Assembly: GCA_030550015.1 (NCBI GenBank)
Contig: JAUQQG010000089.1
Span: 1 to 35,327 of the forward strand
Direction: 5' to 3'
Source of the DNA: a bacterium
Lineage (GTDB): Bacteria > Sysuimicrobiota > Sysuimicrobiia > Sysuimicrobiales > Thermofontiviventaceae
Length of the DNA: 35,327 bases
Below, one piece after another: positions 24,130 to 33,160 of this stretch. The position numbers were made by a program, and so were the translations under genes. The notes under the pieces were generated by a model. That model did no database searches and was not told the origin of the DNA. It was given only the letters and a program-made list of their open reading frames with translations. The stretch's first letter is position 1. Each line of letters begins with the position of its first letter.

Positions 24130-25401
24130 ATGAGGAGGATGCGATGGACATGGGCCCCGCTGGGAGGCACGGTTCTGCTCTTGCTCTTGTTCTCACAGGC
24201 GTTTTCGGCGCCTCCCCAATGCCAGCTAGGTGTCCCAGCCATCAAGCTGGGCGTCCAGGGAGTCGCCTCCGGCCCGCACGCAGATTATGGCCGCCAGATC
24301 CAAATGGGCGCTACCATGGCGATCGAGGAGATCAATGCCAAAGGTGGGATCCTGGGGTGTCGGCTAGAGATGCGCTTCATGGACGATGAGAACCGGCCGG
24401 CCACAGGTGTCCGCAACGCCCGCCTACTGGTCACAGAATATGGTGCGCATTTCCTCTATGGAACAGATAGCAGCGGCGTGGCCATGGCACTTGGGCCAGT
24501 GCTCAAAGAGCTCAACCGTATCCAGTTCTTCACCCACGCTGCGACCCATCGCCTTACCGAGGAGCTGGTTGCGCAACAGGGGATCAAGCAGATCGTGCGC
24601 GTCAGCGCGCCTGTTTACCAGGATGCTATTGCGGCGTGGGTGTTCAAGGATAATCCGGCCATTCGACGGTGGGCGACTATCGGGGCTGACTATGAGTACG
24701 GGTACGCTGTGTGGGGGCTCTTCCGGGAGACGTTGCGCAAGTTCCGCCCGGATGTGGAATTCGTTGGGGCGGCCTGGGCACCGTTTTTGACCACGGACTT
24801 TACGCCACACATCTCTGCGGTGATGGCACAGAACCCGGACGCGATCATCGCCACACCGTGGGCGGGGGAAGCGGTGACGTTACTTCGGCAAGCAGTTCTC
24901 ATGGGCGTGTTCGACAAAATCCAGGTCTGGTTCCAGGCGATGGGGGGTTCTGTAGATGTACTGGAGGGGATCGCGCGCGAGGTGCAGGACGGCCGCTTCA
25001 AAGGCAAGCTGTGGGCAACGGCCCGGTACATCCACAACTGGCCGAACACCCAGACGAACCGGGCGTTTGTAGAACGCTTCCAGAAGCGCTGGTCACGCCT
25101 GCCGAACTACTCTGCGGAGACCACCTATTCTGCGATCTACATCACAAAGGCGGCAGTCGAGAAAGCACGAAGCCTTGAGACCGACAAAGTGCTCGCCGCG
25201 CTCCGGGGCATGCAGATCGTCACACCTGCTGGCCTGCGCGTGTTCCGGGAGGAAGACCACCAATTTGTGTACACGGTACCCGCGGGTCGCGTGGTCTGGA
25301 GCGAGCGGTATAATATGCCGGTACTGGGCGATCTGCGCATCTTCGATCCTAAGGATTACTGGCGGTGGCCGCCGTTCACGCCGATCCCAATGGGGAAGTA
25401 A
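24130..25401 (+). CDS. livK: Branched-chain amino acid-type ABC transporter substrate-binding protein
   Basis: A 424-residue periplasmic binding protein of the LivK/leucine-isoleucine-valine fold. The signal peptide is clear: MRRMRWTWAPLGG followed by VLLLLLFSQAFSA and likely cleavage after SA. Mature blocks IKLGVQGVASGPHADYGRQ, GATMAIEEINAKGGILG, GTDSSGVAMALGPVLKE and ATIGADYEYGYAVW fit the type I periplasmic fold. It is not a lipoprotein by sight. The frame is open from 24100, but ATG 24130 is preceded by GGGGGGAG and begins the signal peptide. Members transport amino acids, amides, urea or aromatic acids; the PaaK-like ligase upstream favours an aromatic acid. Confidence 0.9.
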   Translation: MRRMRWTWAPLGGTVLLLLLFSQAFSAPPQCQLGVPAIKLGVQGVASGPHADYGRQIQMGATMAIEEINAKGGILGCRLEMRFMDDENRPATGVRNARLLVTEYGAHFLYGTDSSGVAMALGPVLKELNRIQFFTHAATHRLTEELVAQQGIKQIVRVSAPVYQDAIAAWVFKDNPAIRRWATIGADYEYGYAVWGLFRETLRKFRPDVEFVGAAWAPFLTTDFTPHISAVMAQNPDAIIATPWAGEAVTLLRQAVLMGVFDKIQVWFQAMGGSVDVLEGIAREVQDGRFKGKLWATARYIHNWPNTQTNRAFVERFQKRWSRLPNYSAETTYSAIYITKAAVEKARSLETDKVLAALRGMQIVTPAGLRVFREEDHQFVYTVPAGRVVWSERYNMPVLGDLRIFDPKDYWRWPPFTPIPMGK

Positions 25402-25419
25402 GGTGATTCAGCAAAGCGT

Positions 25420-26286
25420 ATGATGAACACGGTCCTTTACCAGGGCCTTGTGGGCATCTCCTTGGCCATGTACCTCTGGCTGATCTCAGCCGGGCTCACT
25501 ATTATTTTCGGTGTGCTCGGCGTGCTCAATTTCGCCCACGGGAGCCTCTTCATGCTGGGGGCCTATATCGCCTATACCCTCTATGGCATGGTAGGCTTGC
25601 CGTTTGGGGCGGCAGTTCTGCTCAGTCTCGCGGTCGTGGGGGCGGTGGGGTTTGCGATGGAACGATTCTTCCTCCGCCCCCTCTACCATGTAGACGAGGC
25701 GTACCAGCTCTTGCTCACCTTTGGCTTTGTGCTCGTCCTCGACGATGCCGTGAAGATCCTTTGGGGCGGGGTCTTTAAGATTCCGCCCATTCCCGCATTT
25801 TTAGATGGCGCGTGGCGGGTGTTCGGACGCCCCTTCCCTGTGTACAATGTCTTCCTGATCACCGTGGGCCTCCTGGTTGGGGTGGTCCTTTGGTTCCTCT
25901 TCGAGCGCACATGGTGGGGTCGCATCGTTCGCGCCACCGCCTCAGATCGCGAAATGGCCGCCGCGCTGGGCGTGCATGTGCCGCGTGTCTTCTCCTCTGT
26001 CTTTGTGTTTGGGGCCATGCTGGCAGCCCTTGGAGGGGCGCTCGGAACACCGGTGCGTGTCGTCGCCCCTGGGATCGGATCGGCCATGATCATCCAGGCG
26101 TTCATCATCACGGTGATTGGTGGTTTGGGTAACCTGAAGGGTGCGTTCGTGGGATCTTTGATCGTTGGGGTGCTGTCCGCCTACGGGACGCTCTTCTTCC
26201 CAGTCTTCGAGCTTTTCTTCATCTTTGTGATCATGGCGGTTGTCCTTCTGGTGCGACCACAGGGCTTATTTGGAGCGACACGATGA
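25420..26286 (+). CDS. livH: Branched-chain amino acid-type ABC permease, LivH family
   Basis: A 288-residue inner-membrane permease. It opens with an amphipathic segment and ISAGLTIIFGVLGVLNFAHGSLFMLGAYIAY, the LivH hallmark; LRPLYHVDEAYQLLLTFG and the cytoplasmic coupling loop RATASDREMAAALGVHVPRV follow, with VVAPGIGSAMIIQAFIITVI and GGLGNLKGAFVGSLIVG at the end. Eight to nine membrane helices are expected. It starts 18 bases after the binding protein gene (ATG 25420 or 25423) and its stop overlaps the livM ATG by 4 bases. Confidence 0.93.
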   Translation: MMNTVLYQGLVGISLAMYLWLISAGLTIIFGVLGVLNFAHGSLFMLGAYIAYTLYGMVGLPFGAAVLLSLAVVGAVGFAMERFFLRPLYHVDEAYQLLLTFGFVLVLDDAVKILWGGVFKIPPIPAFLDGAWRVFGRPFPVYNVFLITVGLLVGVVLWFLFERTWWGRIVRATASDREMAAALGVHVPRVFSSVFVFGAMLAALGGALGTPVRVVAPGIGSAMIIQAFIITVIGGLGNLKGAFVGSLIVGVLSAYGTLFFPVFELFFIFVIMAVVLLVRPQGLFGATR

Positions 26287-27311
26287 TGAGGAACGGAGCA
26301 ATAGGACGCGCTTGGCTTGGGGTGCGGCTTTTCACCGGTTTCCTCTTGATCTTCTTCGCACTGCTGCCGCGTTTCTCGAGCACTTATGTTGTCTACCTGA
26401 CCATCCATATTCTGATCCTCTCCCTGTTCGCCCTGGGGTTCAACCTCTTGTTTGGATACACGGGGCTGCTTTCCTTTGGCCAGGCAGGATTCTACGCAGT
26501 AGGTGCGTATGTGTGTGCGAGAATCCTTCTCGTAAGACCCTCCCTGCTCCTTGGGGTTGTTGGAGGTATGTTGGCTGCTTGCCTTGTCTCCCTGGTCGTG
26601 GGTGCGCTCTCGGTACGGCACACCCGCATTTACTTCTCGATGCTTACCCTGGCCTTCGGGATGATCATCTTTTCCCTGGCGTGGAAGTGGCGCGACGTGA
26701 CAGGGGGAGACGACGGCCTGGTAGGGATCCCTCGCGCACCACTTGTGCTTGGGCCGCTGGCCGTGGACATGACGAGGTTGGATCATTACTATTCCTTTGT
26801 CTTCTTCCTCGCGGTGCTTGCCATTTGGTTTATGTACCGGATCGTCACTTCTCCCTTCGGTCTCACTCTCCAGGCGATCCGAGATAGCGAGGTCCGTGCT
26901 TCGTTCACAGGGATCCCCGTGCGGGCACACCGATTTTGGGCATTTGTGATTGCAGGGACCTATGCGGGGTTGGCGGGGTCCTTGCTGCCCCCGCTTGAGA
27001 ACACCGTGACACCTCCTGTTGCTCATTGGACAACCTCCGCAGAACCTGTGCTGGCGACATTGCTCGGGGGTATCCACAGTTTCGCGGGTCCCATCGTGGG
27101 CGCGTTCCTCTTATTCGTCATCAAGGACCTGATCGTGCGCGTCACGATCCACTGGTCTATCGTGCTGGGGATCACCGTCATCGTCCTCGTCATGGGTTTT
27201 CGAGGAGGTGTGGCAGGGGTGCTGGCTGGACTGTTCCAGCGAGTGGTGGCGGTGAAGGTCAGCAGAACGCCAGAACCTATCCCAGTTGGGTCGGAGGGGG
27301 AAGAATCGTGA
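26283..27311 (+). CDS. livM: Branched-chain amino acid-type ABC permease, LivM family
   Basis: A 342-residue permease partner of LivH. The hallmark block is ALGFNLLFGYTGLLSFGQAG near residue 50-70, then MLTLAFGMIIFSLAWKWRDV, TGGDDGLVGIP, the coupling loop QAIRDSEVRASFTGIPV and the LLGGIHSFAGPIVGAF block. It overlaps both neighbours by 4 bases (ATGA with livH, GTGA with livG), strong evidence of translational coupling. Confidence 0.93.
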   Translation: MMRNGAIGRAWLGVRLFTGFLLIFFALLPRFSSTYVVYLTIHILILSLFALGFNLLFGYTGLLSFGQAGFYAVGAYVCARILLVRPSLLLGVVGGMLAACLVSLVVGALSVRHTRIYFSMLTLAFGMIIFSLAWKWRDVTGGDDGLVGIPRAPLVLGPLAVDMTRLDHYYSFVFFLAVLAIWFMYRIVTSPFGLTLQAIRDSEVRASFTGIPVRAHRFWAFVIAGTYAGLAGSLLPPLENTVTPPVAHWTTSAEPVLATLLGGIHSFAGPIVGAFLLFVIKDLIVRVTIHWSIVLGITVIVLVMGFRGGVAGVLAGLFQRVVAVKVSRTPEPIPVGSEGEES

Positions 27312-28066
27312 GTGTCCTGCTTCGCACCTCCGGCTTGCGCAAGCGCTTCGGTGAGCTGCGGGCAGTGGACAATGTATCGCTCGAACTCCACGAGGGCATC
27401 CTGACTGCCATCATCGGCCCGAACGGTGCAGGGAAGACTACCTTGATCAACCTATTGAGCGGAGCCCTCACGCCGGATGAAGGCCGTATCGAGTTCCTTG
27501 GAGAGGAGATCACACATCTTCCGGCACATCTCCGCGTGCGCCGAGGGCTTGTGCGGTCGTTCCAAATTATGAACATCTTCCCTCGGCTGAGCGTTGAGGA
27601 GAACGTGCTCGTGCCTGTTCTCATGCGCTTACGCCGTGACCGGCATGTCTGGGGACCGGTCTCTCGATGTTCTGACGCCCTTGCGGAAGTCGAGCGAGTA
27701 TTGCAAGCAGTTGGCCTCTGGGAGATGCGCAACCACCCAGCAGGAGCGCTCTCTCACGGAGATAAGCGCCGTCTCGAGTTAGGCATCGCCATTGCGTCCC
27801 GACCGGTCCTGTGCTTGCTCGATGAACCGTGCTCGGGGACGAACCCCGTGGAGCGAAGGGGTGTGCTTGCTCTCGTGCAGAAATTAGCCCGTGAAGGTCA
27901 GACAACCTTTGTCATCGTGGAGCATGACATGGATGTGGTGTTTAGCTTAGCACAACGGATCGTGGTGATGAGCCGAGGTCAGATCCTGGCCGACGGCACT
28001 CCTTCAGAGATCCGGGACAACGCAGATGTGCGTGCGATCTATCTCGGAGAGGTACAGGATTCGTGA
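27308..28066 (+). CDS. livG: Branched-chain amino acid-type ABC ATPase, LivG family
   Basis: A 252-residue transporter ATPase. Walker A is GPNGAGKTT (37-45), the Q-loop region is RSFQIMNIFPRLSVEENV, the signature is LSHGDKRRLELGIAIA, slightly unlike the usual LSYGQQR, and Walker B is LCLLDEP followed by VIVEHDMDVVF with the switch histidine. The frame is open back to 27026 inside livM; the real start is GTG 27308, which overlaps the livM stop and has GGAGGGGG 7 bases upstream. Confidence 0.93.
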   Translation: MSVLLRTSGLRKRFGELRAVDNVSLELHEGILTAIIGPNGAGKTTLINLLSGALTPDEGRIEFLGEEITHLPAHLRVRRGLVRSFQIMNIFPRLSVEENVLVPVLMRLRRDRHVWGPVSRCSDALAEVERVLQAVGLWEMRNHPAGALSHGDKRRLELGIAIASRPVLCLLDEPCSGTNPVERRGVLALVQKLAREGQTTFVIVEHDMDVVFSLAQRIVVMSRGQILADGTPSEIRDNADVRAIYLGEVQDS

Positions 28067-28110
28067 GAAGACCAACGATCCCAATGTTTGAGAGGGGTCC
28101 GTAGAAAGCG

Positions 28111-28809
28111 ATGCTGAGCGTTACTGGCCTGGTTGTCGGTTATGGCGACAGCATTGTCGTGCAGGGACTTTCTCTCCATGTGTCCGAAGGGGAAATCGTT
28201 GCGCTTTTGGGTCGGAATGGTGCAGGCAAGACCACGACGCTCCGCGGCCTTATAGGGCTGACACCGCCGCGCAGCGGCCATGTGTGGTTCCGCGGGAAGG
28301 ATCTGCGAGGCCTCCCGCCTTACCAGATCGCACGGTTTGGCATCGCCTACGTCCCCGACGACCGACGCATCTTTCCCCATCTCACTGTAGAAGAGAACTT
28401 GCTGCTGGCAGCGCGGGTGCTGAACCGGCGTGGGCCGTGGACGCTTGAGCGAGTTTACCAGATCTTCCCCTCGCTCTCTCTATTGCGCAGGAACCTTGGG
28501 ACAAATCTCAGCGGCGGCGAGCAAAAGATGCTGGCCATTGGACGGGCACTCATGACCAACCCTCTTTTGCTCTTGCTCGATGAGCCCGCAGAGGGACTTG
28601 CCCCGCTTGTGGTTCAACAGCTCATCCGCACCATTGAGGAGATCCGGGCAGCAGGGGTGACGATCCTCCTTGCCGATCAAAATATGCACTTTTGCCGACG
28701 TCTTGCTGACCGCGGGTATGTGATCGACAAGGGTTCTGCCCGGTTCGAGGGGACGATGGAGGAGATCTGGCGGAACGAAGAAGTGATCCGACAGTACTTG
28801 TCGGTCTAA
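28111..28809 (+). CDS. livF: Branched-chain amino acid-type ABC ATPase, LivF family
   Basis: A 232-residue second ATPase of the transporter. Walker A GRNGAGKTTTLRGLIGL, YVPDDRRIFPHLTVEENL, signature LSGGEQKMLAIGRALM, Walker B LLLLDEPAEGLAPLVV and the switch ILLADQNMHFC (Gln in place of the usual Glu-His spacing, as in LivF proteins with EQN) are present. It is 44 bases after livG and ends the transporter operon. In these importers LivG and LivF form the ATPase heterodimer under LivH and LivM. Confidence 0.93.
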   Translation: MLSVTGLVVGYGDSIVVQGLSLHVSEGEIVALLGRNGAGKTTTLRGLIGLTPPRSGHVWFRGKDLRGLPPYQIARFGIAYVPDDRRIFPHLTVEENLLLAARVLNRRGPWTLERVYQIFPSLSLLRRNLGTNLSGGEQKMLAIGRALMTNPLLLLLDEPAEGLAPLVVQQLIRTIEEIRAAGVTILLADQNMHFCRRLADRGYVIDKGSARFEGTMEEIWRNEEVIRQYLSV

Positions 28810-28922
28810 GGGAGCGAGCGAATTCTTTGGATAAGGTTTCGCCCATGAAGGGTTCTTCCCCGTTGCGTCGAATGATTCGGGCGGAGGGTAGGGAGGGGAC
28901 TTGACACGCGGGAGGTGAGGGT

Positions 28923-29075
28923 ATGTGGGCGAACTGGGTTAATGTGATTGTTGGGATCTGGCTTATTATCTCTCCGTTCGTGGTGAAGAGCGCTTCTGGG
29001 ATCCAGTGGAACAATATCATCTTCGGCATCGTAGTGGCTGTCCTCGCCTACTACGCAACAACCCAGAAGAAATAG
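28923..29075 (+). CDS. Small SPW-type membrane protein, 50 residues
   Basis: A 50-residue protein with two hydrophobic helices: WVNVIVGIWLIISPFVV and WNNIIFGIVVAVLAYYA. The NVIVGIWLIISPF..W pattern is the SPW repeat motif (PF03779-type), usually found as one or two copies in small bacterial membrane proteins of unknown function; this one carries a single full unit plus a second helix. ATG 28923 is preceded by GGGAGGTGAGG, a very strong ribosome site, and the stop is TAG at 29073. It lies alone between the transporter and the flippase-like gene with no visible terminator. Confidence 0.75.
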   Translation: MWANWVNVIVGIWLIISPFVVKSASGIQWNNIIFGIVVAVLAYYATTQKK

Positions 29076-29179
29076 AACGTACCCACCCTTGCAGCACCCC
29101 CTCCCTCCCTTCATGAAGTCCTTTTAGGTTGTACCTGTGGTTGCATGCCTGATACCCGAGAACCTGTCCCTGATCGATC

Positions 29180-30094
29180 ATGTCCTTTTTGATTTCCTTC
29201 CCAACGCTTCTCCTCAAGGGGATCCTTACGCTCATCGCCCTCTGGCTTCTGGGGCGCTTTGTTTCGCCCCTTCGTGTCCTGGAAGTGTTGATGCATGCGA
29301 ATTTCCTTCCGCTCCTCTTGGCGGTTTCCCTTGCGTGGGGATTCGCCGTGTTGAAAGCGATCAAGTGGGGGCTGTTGATCAGGGCGAGTGCTGTTCCTGT
29401 CGGCATGAGCGTTGCGTTTCGATCCTATTTCCTCGGAATGGCCGTCGGCCTTCTCACGCCAGGACGGGTAGGCGAGGTCGCTCGAATCGCCTGTCTCCCC
29501 CGGGAACGAAGGCTAGCGCTCGGAAGCCTCGTAGCCTTCGACAAGTCCATGGATGCCTGGGCGATAGCGGCCTTGGCCCTCCTAGGGGTGAACGCGCTCT
29601 TTGGGCCTCGCCTTGCTCTCCTCGTAGCTTTAGGGCTCTTCGTCTGGGGATTTCTGACCCTGTACCCTGGGTGGACGGTGGCGGTTCTGCGCCGGAGGGG
29701 CGCCATCCCGCGTCTCCTTCCCTGGTCCTCCCAGGTGGATCAAAGGTCACTTCGTACGGCGTTTGGGCTTACTGTGGTCGCGTTTGCAACGATCACGGCT
29801 GAGGCAGTGTTCATCGCTCAAGCCTTTCATCCTGCGGCGGAGCTCCCAGTGGTCCTCACCCTTCCGGCCATCCTGGTGGCGAATAGCCTTCCGATCACCC
29901 TCGGGGGCCTCGGGGTGCGGGAGGGTGTGGCGGTCTTCCTCATGGGGAGGTTCGGGGTAAGCCCGGAGGCCGCTACTCTGGTGGCGTTCACCTTGTTTGT
30001 CTTCAACACGTTCTTCCCAGCGCTTCTCGGGTTTCTGGTGGCGAGCAGGGAAGCATCCCGTCAGGAAAACTTGAACACCGCTCGCCAGGCCTAG
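29180..30094 (+). CDS. Lysylphosphatidylglycerol synthase TM-type flippase-like protein (UPF0104)
   Basis: A 304-residue integral membrane protein with about eight hydrophobic segments, of the LPG_synthase_TM group (UPF0104). Diagnostic patches are LKAIKWGLLI, the loop YFLGMAVGLLTPGRVGEVAR and LPITLGGLGVREGVAVF. Family members flip or modify lipids or lipid-linked sugars; MprF is the best-known relative, but this protein lacks the soluble synthase domain, so only the membrane part is present. The exact substrate is unknown. ATG 29180 has a weak ribosome site. The gene converges on the GH31 gene 31 bases away; no terminator was seen between them. Confidence 0.82.
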   Translation: MSFLISFPTLLLKGILTLIALWLLGRFVSPLRVLEVLMHANFLPLLLAVSLAWGFAVLKAIKWGLLIRASAVPVGMSVAFRSYFLGMAVGLLTPGRVGEVARIACLPRERRLALGSLVAFDKSMDAWAIAALALLGVNALFGPRLALLVALGLFVWGFLTLYPGWTVAVLRRRGAIPRLLPWSSQVDQRSLRTAFGLTVVAFATITAEAVFIAQAFHPAAELPVVLTLPAILVANSLPITLGGLGVREGVAVFLMGRFGVSPEAATLVAFTLFVFNTFFPALLGFLVASREASRQENLNTARQA

Positions 30095-30125
30095 CCCTCT
30101 CCACCAGGAGTTTCAGGGGAAGCAT

Positions 30126-32486
30126 TCACTTCGTTGCAATCACAATCGAATAGGTCCCGGTTGCCTCGACGGTAATGCGCGCGGCGCCAGCATCCACACC
30201 TGTATCGAGGACCTTCGCCTCTCCCTTCACGTGGAGCTTGCTCCAGGAGGAGATCCCGTGGATACGCAGGATATGCGTCCTGCGCGTGGCCCCGCACTTC
30301 CATCGGAATCCCCGTGCGTCCCGCGTGGCCTTCATAGGGACCTCCCCTTCCTCATCGTCGAAGAGGGTGAAGTCCGCTTCGGTCGTAACGTAGATCTCGA
30401 GGGTGAGCGGGTCCTCTGGCCGTTCCCCGCTGAACTGCATCTCCGGTCCTAGGGGGATGATAGACTCCCCCCTGATGAACAGGGGGATCCTTTCCAGGGG
30501 GCCGCGCCAGCGGGTCCATCGTGCTCCCTCGAAACGCTGGCCTGTCCAGAAATCGACCCACCATCCTGCAGGGAGATAGACAGCTCTTTCGTCGCGTTCT
30601 GTCAGGATAGGCGCTACCAACAGGGACTCCCCGAGAAGGTACTCGTCGGAGATGGAGGGGACAGCTGGGTCGTCTTGGTACTCCAGAATCAGAGGACGCA
30701 TCAGGGGAAGCCCGGCCTTTGTGCAACGGTAGGCTTCGGAGTATAGGTAGGGGATCAATCGGTAACGGAGGTGGGAGAACGCCCGCACAATTTCCACTGT
30801 GCGTCGGCCGAAGTACCACGGCTCACGAGGTGTGGTCCCGTGGAATCGGGCGTGAGAGGAGAGAAGGCCGAATTGAGCCCATCTGACATACAATTTGGGA
30901 TCCTTTAAACTATAGAATCCTCCAATGTCGTGGCTCCAGAAGGCAAACCCACTCAGTCCTAAGGAGAGTCCGCTCGCCAGCACCCGCCCGAGGACCTCCC
31001 ACTTGGACTGAGCATCGCCGCTCCAGTGGACTGGGAATCGCTGAGATCCTGCCCAGGCGCTGCGTGCCCAGATCACTGGTTGGGGGGAGAACTCCTGGCT
31101 TACCTCAAACACCGTGCTGGTATACAATAAAGGATACAAATTGTGGAGTTCCTCTCCGCGCATCCCTGAGGAGCTCACGGCATCCTGCGGGACCTCCTCC
31201 CCGTAGTCTGTTTTAAAGGCAGCGACCCCCTGCGCGAGCAGAGGCCTATGCAGCGACTTGTACCACTCCCTCGCATCAGGGTTCGTGAAATCTACCACTG
31301 CTGCAGGGACACCCCGCTCGGGGCGCGCGGGAGTGCCATCTGGAGCGCGCAAGAAATATCCCTTCTCCATGGCATCCTGGAACAAAGGGCTGTCCATGGG
31401 GAAGTAAGGGTTCTCCCAGAGAGAAACCTTCACGCCCTGGCGGCGTAACTGGCGGAGCATCTCTGCGGGCTTTGGGAAGGCCTCTTCATCCCAGAGGAAA
31501 TCGCAGGCGTCAAAGTCCCTCTTCTTCCGCCCTTTCAGCCAGAGGGGGTCGATGTGGAGAACATCGAAGGGAAGGCCTTCCTTGCGCAGGCGTTGGACGA
31601 TCGTTTCGATCTCCTTGCGGTTCTTGTACATGCAGCGCGAGTACCACACTCCGAAGCTCCACTTGGGAGGAAGTGGGGGTCGGCCGGTAAGGGCAGTATA
31701 TCGGCGAAGGATCTCCTTGAAGGTGGGACCGTAGATGAGGAAATAATCCAGATCCCCTCCTTCGACCATCACAACACCGCTGATCGCTGAGGAAGCTCCC
31801 AGGTCAACGTGGACGGGATAGGAAGTGTGCACGAACATCCCGTAGCCGCGAGTGCTCATGAAGAAGGGGACAGGCTTGTAGGCGAGGGTTGTCGAATTGG
31901 TGCCATGAGCCTCTCTGACCTGCAAGAGGACGCGTTGACCACGCTGATCGAAAGCTACGTATCGCTCCCCTAGCCCGTAGAGATGTTCTTCATGGTCTAG
32001 GACAAAGGTCTCGTAGGTGGAGATCTTGTGCGTGGATCTCTCCACTGCAAACCCCAGGGGGAAGGTGATGGGGTCCTCGAACGCCCTATCGGCCACCTGC
32101 TCCTGGAAGACCAACCTCCCCTGGATATCTGTGACCCGCAGCTCCCAGGGAGCTCGCAGGATGCGCACGGCGAGGGATCCCGTCCTGACGAGCACGCCAT
32201 CGCGCTCTTCGTGGACTTCAAGTCGCACGCGGCGAAGTCGTTCGGTGACCAACATGGGGGAGGGCTGTCGAGGAAGTCCCCCCATGCTGAGTCGCAGCCG
32301 CAGGATCTCCGGGGAGGAGAAGGTGAGGAAGACGTGGAGGCGATCTCCCTGCTCCGTGAGGGCATCGAACTGGATGCCCCCCGGGATGAGCCGGTACCGC
32401 TCCCATCGATGGATGGGATGGAACTCGTACCGGGTCAGGTCGAAGATCGCGTGCGCATGTGGTGGGAAACGGCGCACAGGGCTCAT
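30126..32486 (-). CDS. GH31 alpha-glycosidase, alpha-xylosidase (YicI)-like
   Basis: A 786-residue glycoside hydrolase family 31 enzyme. The amino-terminal beta-sandwich ends at YGLGERYVAFDQRGQ; the barrel contains WSFGVWYSRCMYKNR and FDVLHIDPLWL, FKTDYGEEVP with nucleophile Asp427, and VHWSGDAQSKWE with acid/base Asp491. The KTDYGE form with downstream MRGEELHNLYPLLY is that of alpha-xylosidases such as YicI rather than WiDMNE-type alpha-glucosidases. No signal peptide is seen, so it acts inside the cell. ATG 32486 has GAGGT 9 bases upstream and lies 12 bases after the DUF218 gene. It is the last gene of the minus-strand run. Confidence 0.9.
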   Translation of the reverse strand: MSPVRRFPPHAHAIFDLTRYEFHPIHRWERYRLIPGGIQFDALTEQGDRLHVFLTFSSPEILRLRLSMGGLPRQPSPMLVTERLRRVRLEVHEERDGVLVRTGSLAVRILRAPWELRVTDIQGRLVFQEQVADRAFEDPITFPLGFAVERSTHKISTYETFVLDHEEHLYGLGERYVAFDQRGQRVLLQVREAHGTNSTTLAYKPVPFFMSTRGYGMFVHTSYPVHVDLGASSAISGVVMVEGGDLDYFLIYGPTFKEILRRYTALTGRPPLPPKWSFGVWYSRCMYKNRKEIETIVQRLRKEGLPFDVLHIDPLWLKGRKKRDFDACDFLWDEEAFPKPAEMLRQLRRQGVKVSLWENPYFPMDSPLFQDAMEKGYFLRAPDGTPARPERGVPAAVVDFTNPDAREWYKSLHRPLLAQGVAAFKTDYGEEVPQDAVSSSGMRGEELHNLYPLLYTSTVFEVSQEFSPQPVIWARSAWAGSQRFPVHWSGDAQSKWEVLGRVLASGLSLGLSGFAFWSHDIGGFYSLKDPKLYVRWAQFGLLSSHARFHGTTPREPWYFGRRTVEIVRAFSHLRYRLIPYLYSEAYRCTKAGLPLMRPLILEYQDDPAVPSISDEYLLGESLLVAPILTERDERAVYLPAGWWVDFWTGQRFEGARWTRWRGPLERIPLFIRGESIIPLGPEMQFSGERPEDPLTLEIYVTTEADFTLFDDEEGEVPMKATRDARGFRWKCGATRRTHILRIHGISSWSKLHVKGEAKVLDTGVDAGAARITVEATGTYSIVIATK

Positions 32487-32498
32487 GGAGCGTTGACC

Positions 32499-33155
32499 TC
32501 ACTGTGGGATTTGTGGGGATCCTCCTTTTGGAATAGGAGATCGCCAAAACCGCAGAAGGTAATGGAGCATCTTGAAATACTCCAGCAACACGTCCTCCGT
32601 GTCCTGCTCCCGCGTCCACCAGCGGTCGACGTGGAATGTGCTGTAAGGAGAGGGAGAGACGAGGACCTGGATTCCTGCCGCACCGAAGATGCGTTGAAAT
32701 GTCCACTTCGCGCGTCGGGCGTGGTAGGGGGACGTTACAACGATCACCCGGCGCCCACCAAGCTTTTGGACCATCGGGAGGGTCCTCAAGGCTTGCTCCC
32801 AGGTGCTCATAGACTCTTCCTCCATGAGGATGGCTCGTGCAGGAAGACCGAGGATGAGGGCTTCCTTGCGCATCACTTCCGCTGCCGTCGTCCAGCGGCC
32901 CAACGGCCCGCCTGAAAGGATGACCTTCGGCGCGTATCCCTGCCTCCACAGGGAGACAGCCTGCATCACCCGCTCCCCTGTGCTATCACCCGAAAGGGCG
33001 ATGATGACATCGGCACGGGTGAGTGAGTCATTGGTGACGAGCCAAGCCGCCGCCTGGGTGAGGATCCATGGGTATCCCAGGAAGAGCGCAACAAGGACGA
33101 CTGCGGCGATGGCGAGGCGGATGGGCCATTTCGGTGAACGCCTTGGTCTTTTCAA
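32499..33155 (-). CDS. DUF218/YdcF-SanA-like membrane-anchored protein
   Basis: A 218-residue protein with one amino-terminal membrane helix (LAIAAVVLVALFLGYPWIL) and a DUF218 domain: RADVIIALSGDSTGERVMQA, YAPKVILSGGPLG, EAESM-like EEESMSTWEQAL and VIVVTSPYHARRAKW. Relatives such as SanA and YdcF are linked to cell envelope integrity; the activity is unsettled. The frame is open to 33269, but that would overlap the cupin gene by 109 bases. TTG 33155, after TGAGG and 5 bases past the cupin stop, is therefore chosen; this start is the least certain part. Confidence 0.78.
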   Translation of the reverse strand: MKRPRRSPKWPIRLAIAAVVLVALFLGYPWILTQAAAWLVTNDSLTRADVIIALSGDSTGERVMQAVSLWRQGYAPKVILSGGPLGRWTTAAEVMRKEALILGLPARAILMEEESMSTWEQALRTLPMVQKLGGRRVIVVTSPYHARRAKWTFQRIFGAAGIQVLVSPSPYSTFHVDRWWTREQDTEDVLLEYFKMLHYLLRFWRSPIPKGGSPQIPQ

Positions 33156-33160
33156 GGGCC

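Noticed and set aside
26181-27077. 298-codon minus-strand frame in livM
   Set aside because: Very rich in H, Q, E and K as expected for the complement of hydrophobic membrane codons; livM is intact on the other strand.
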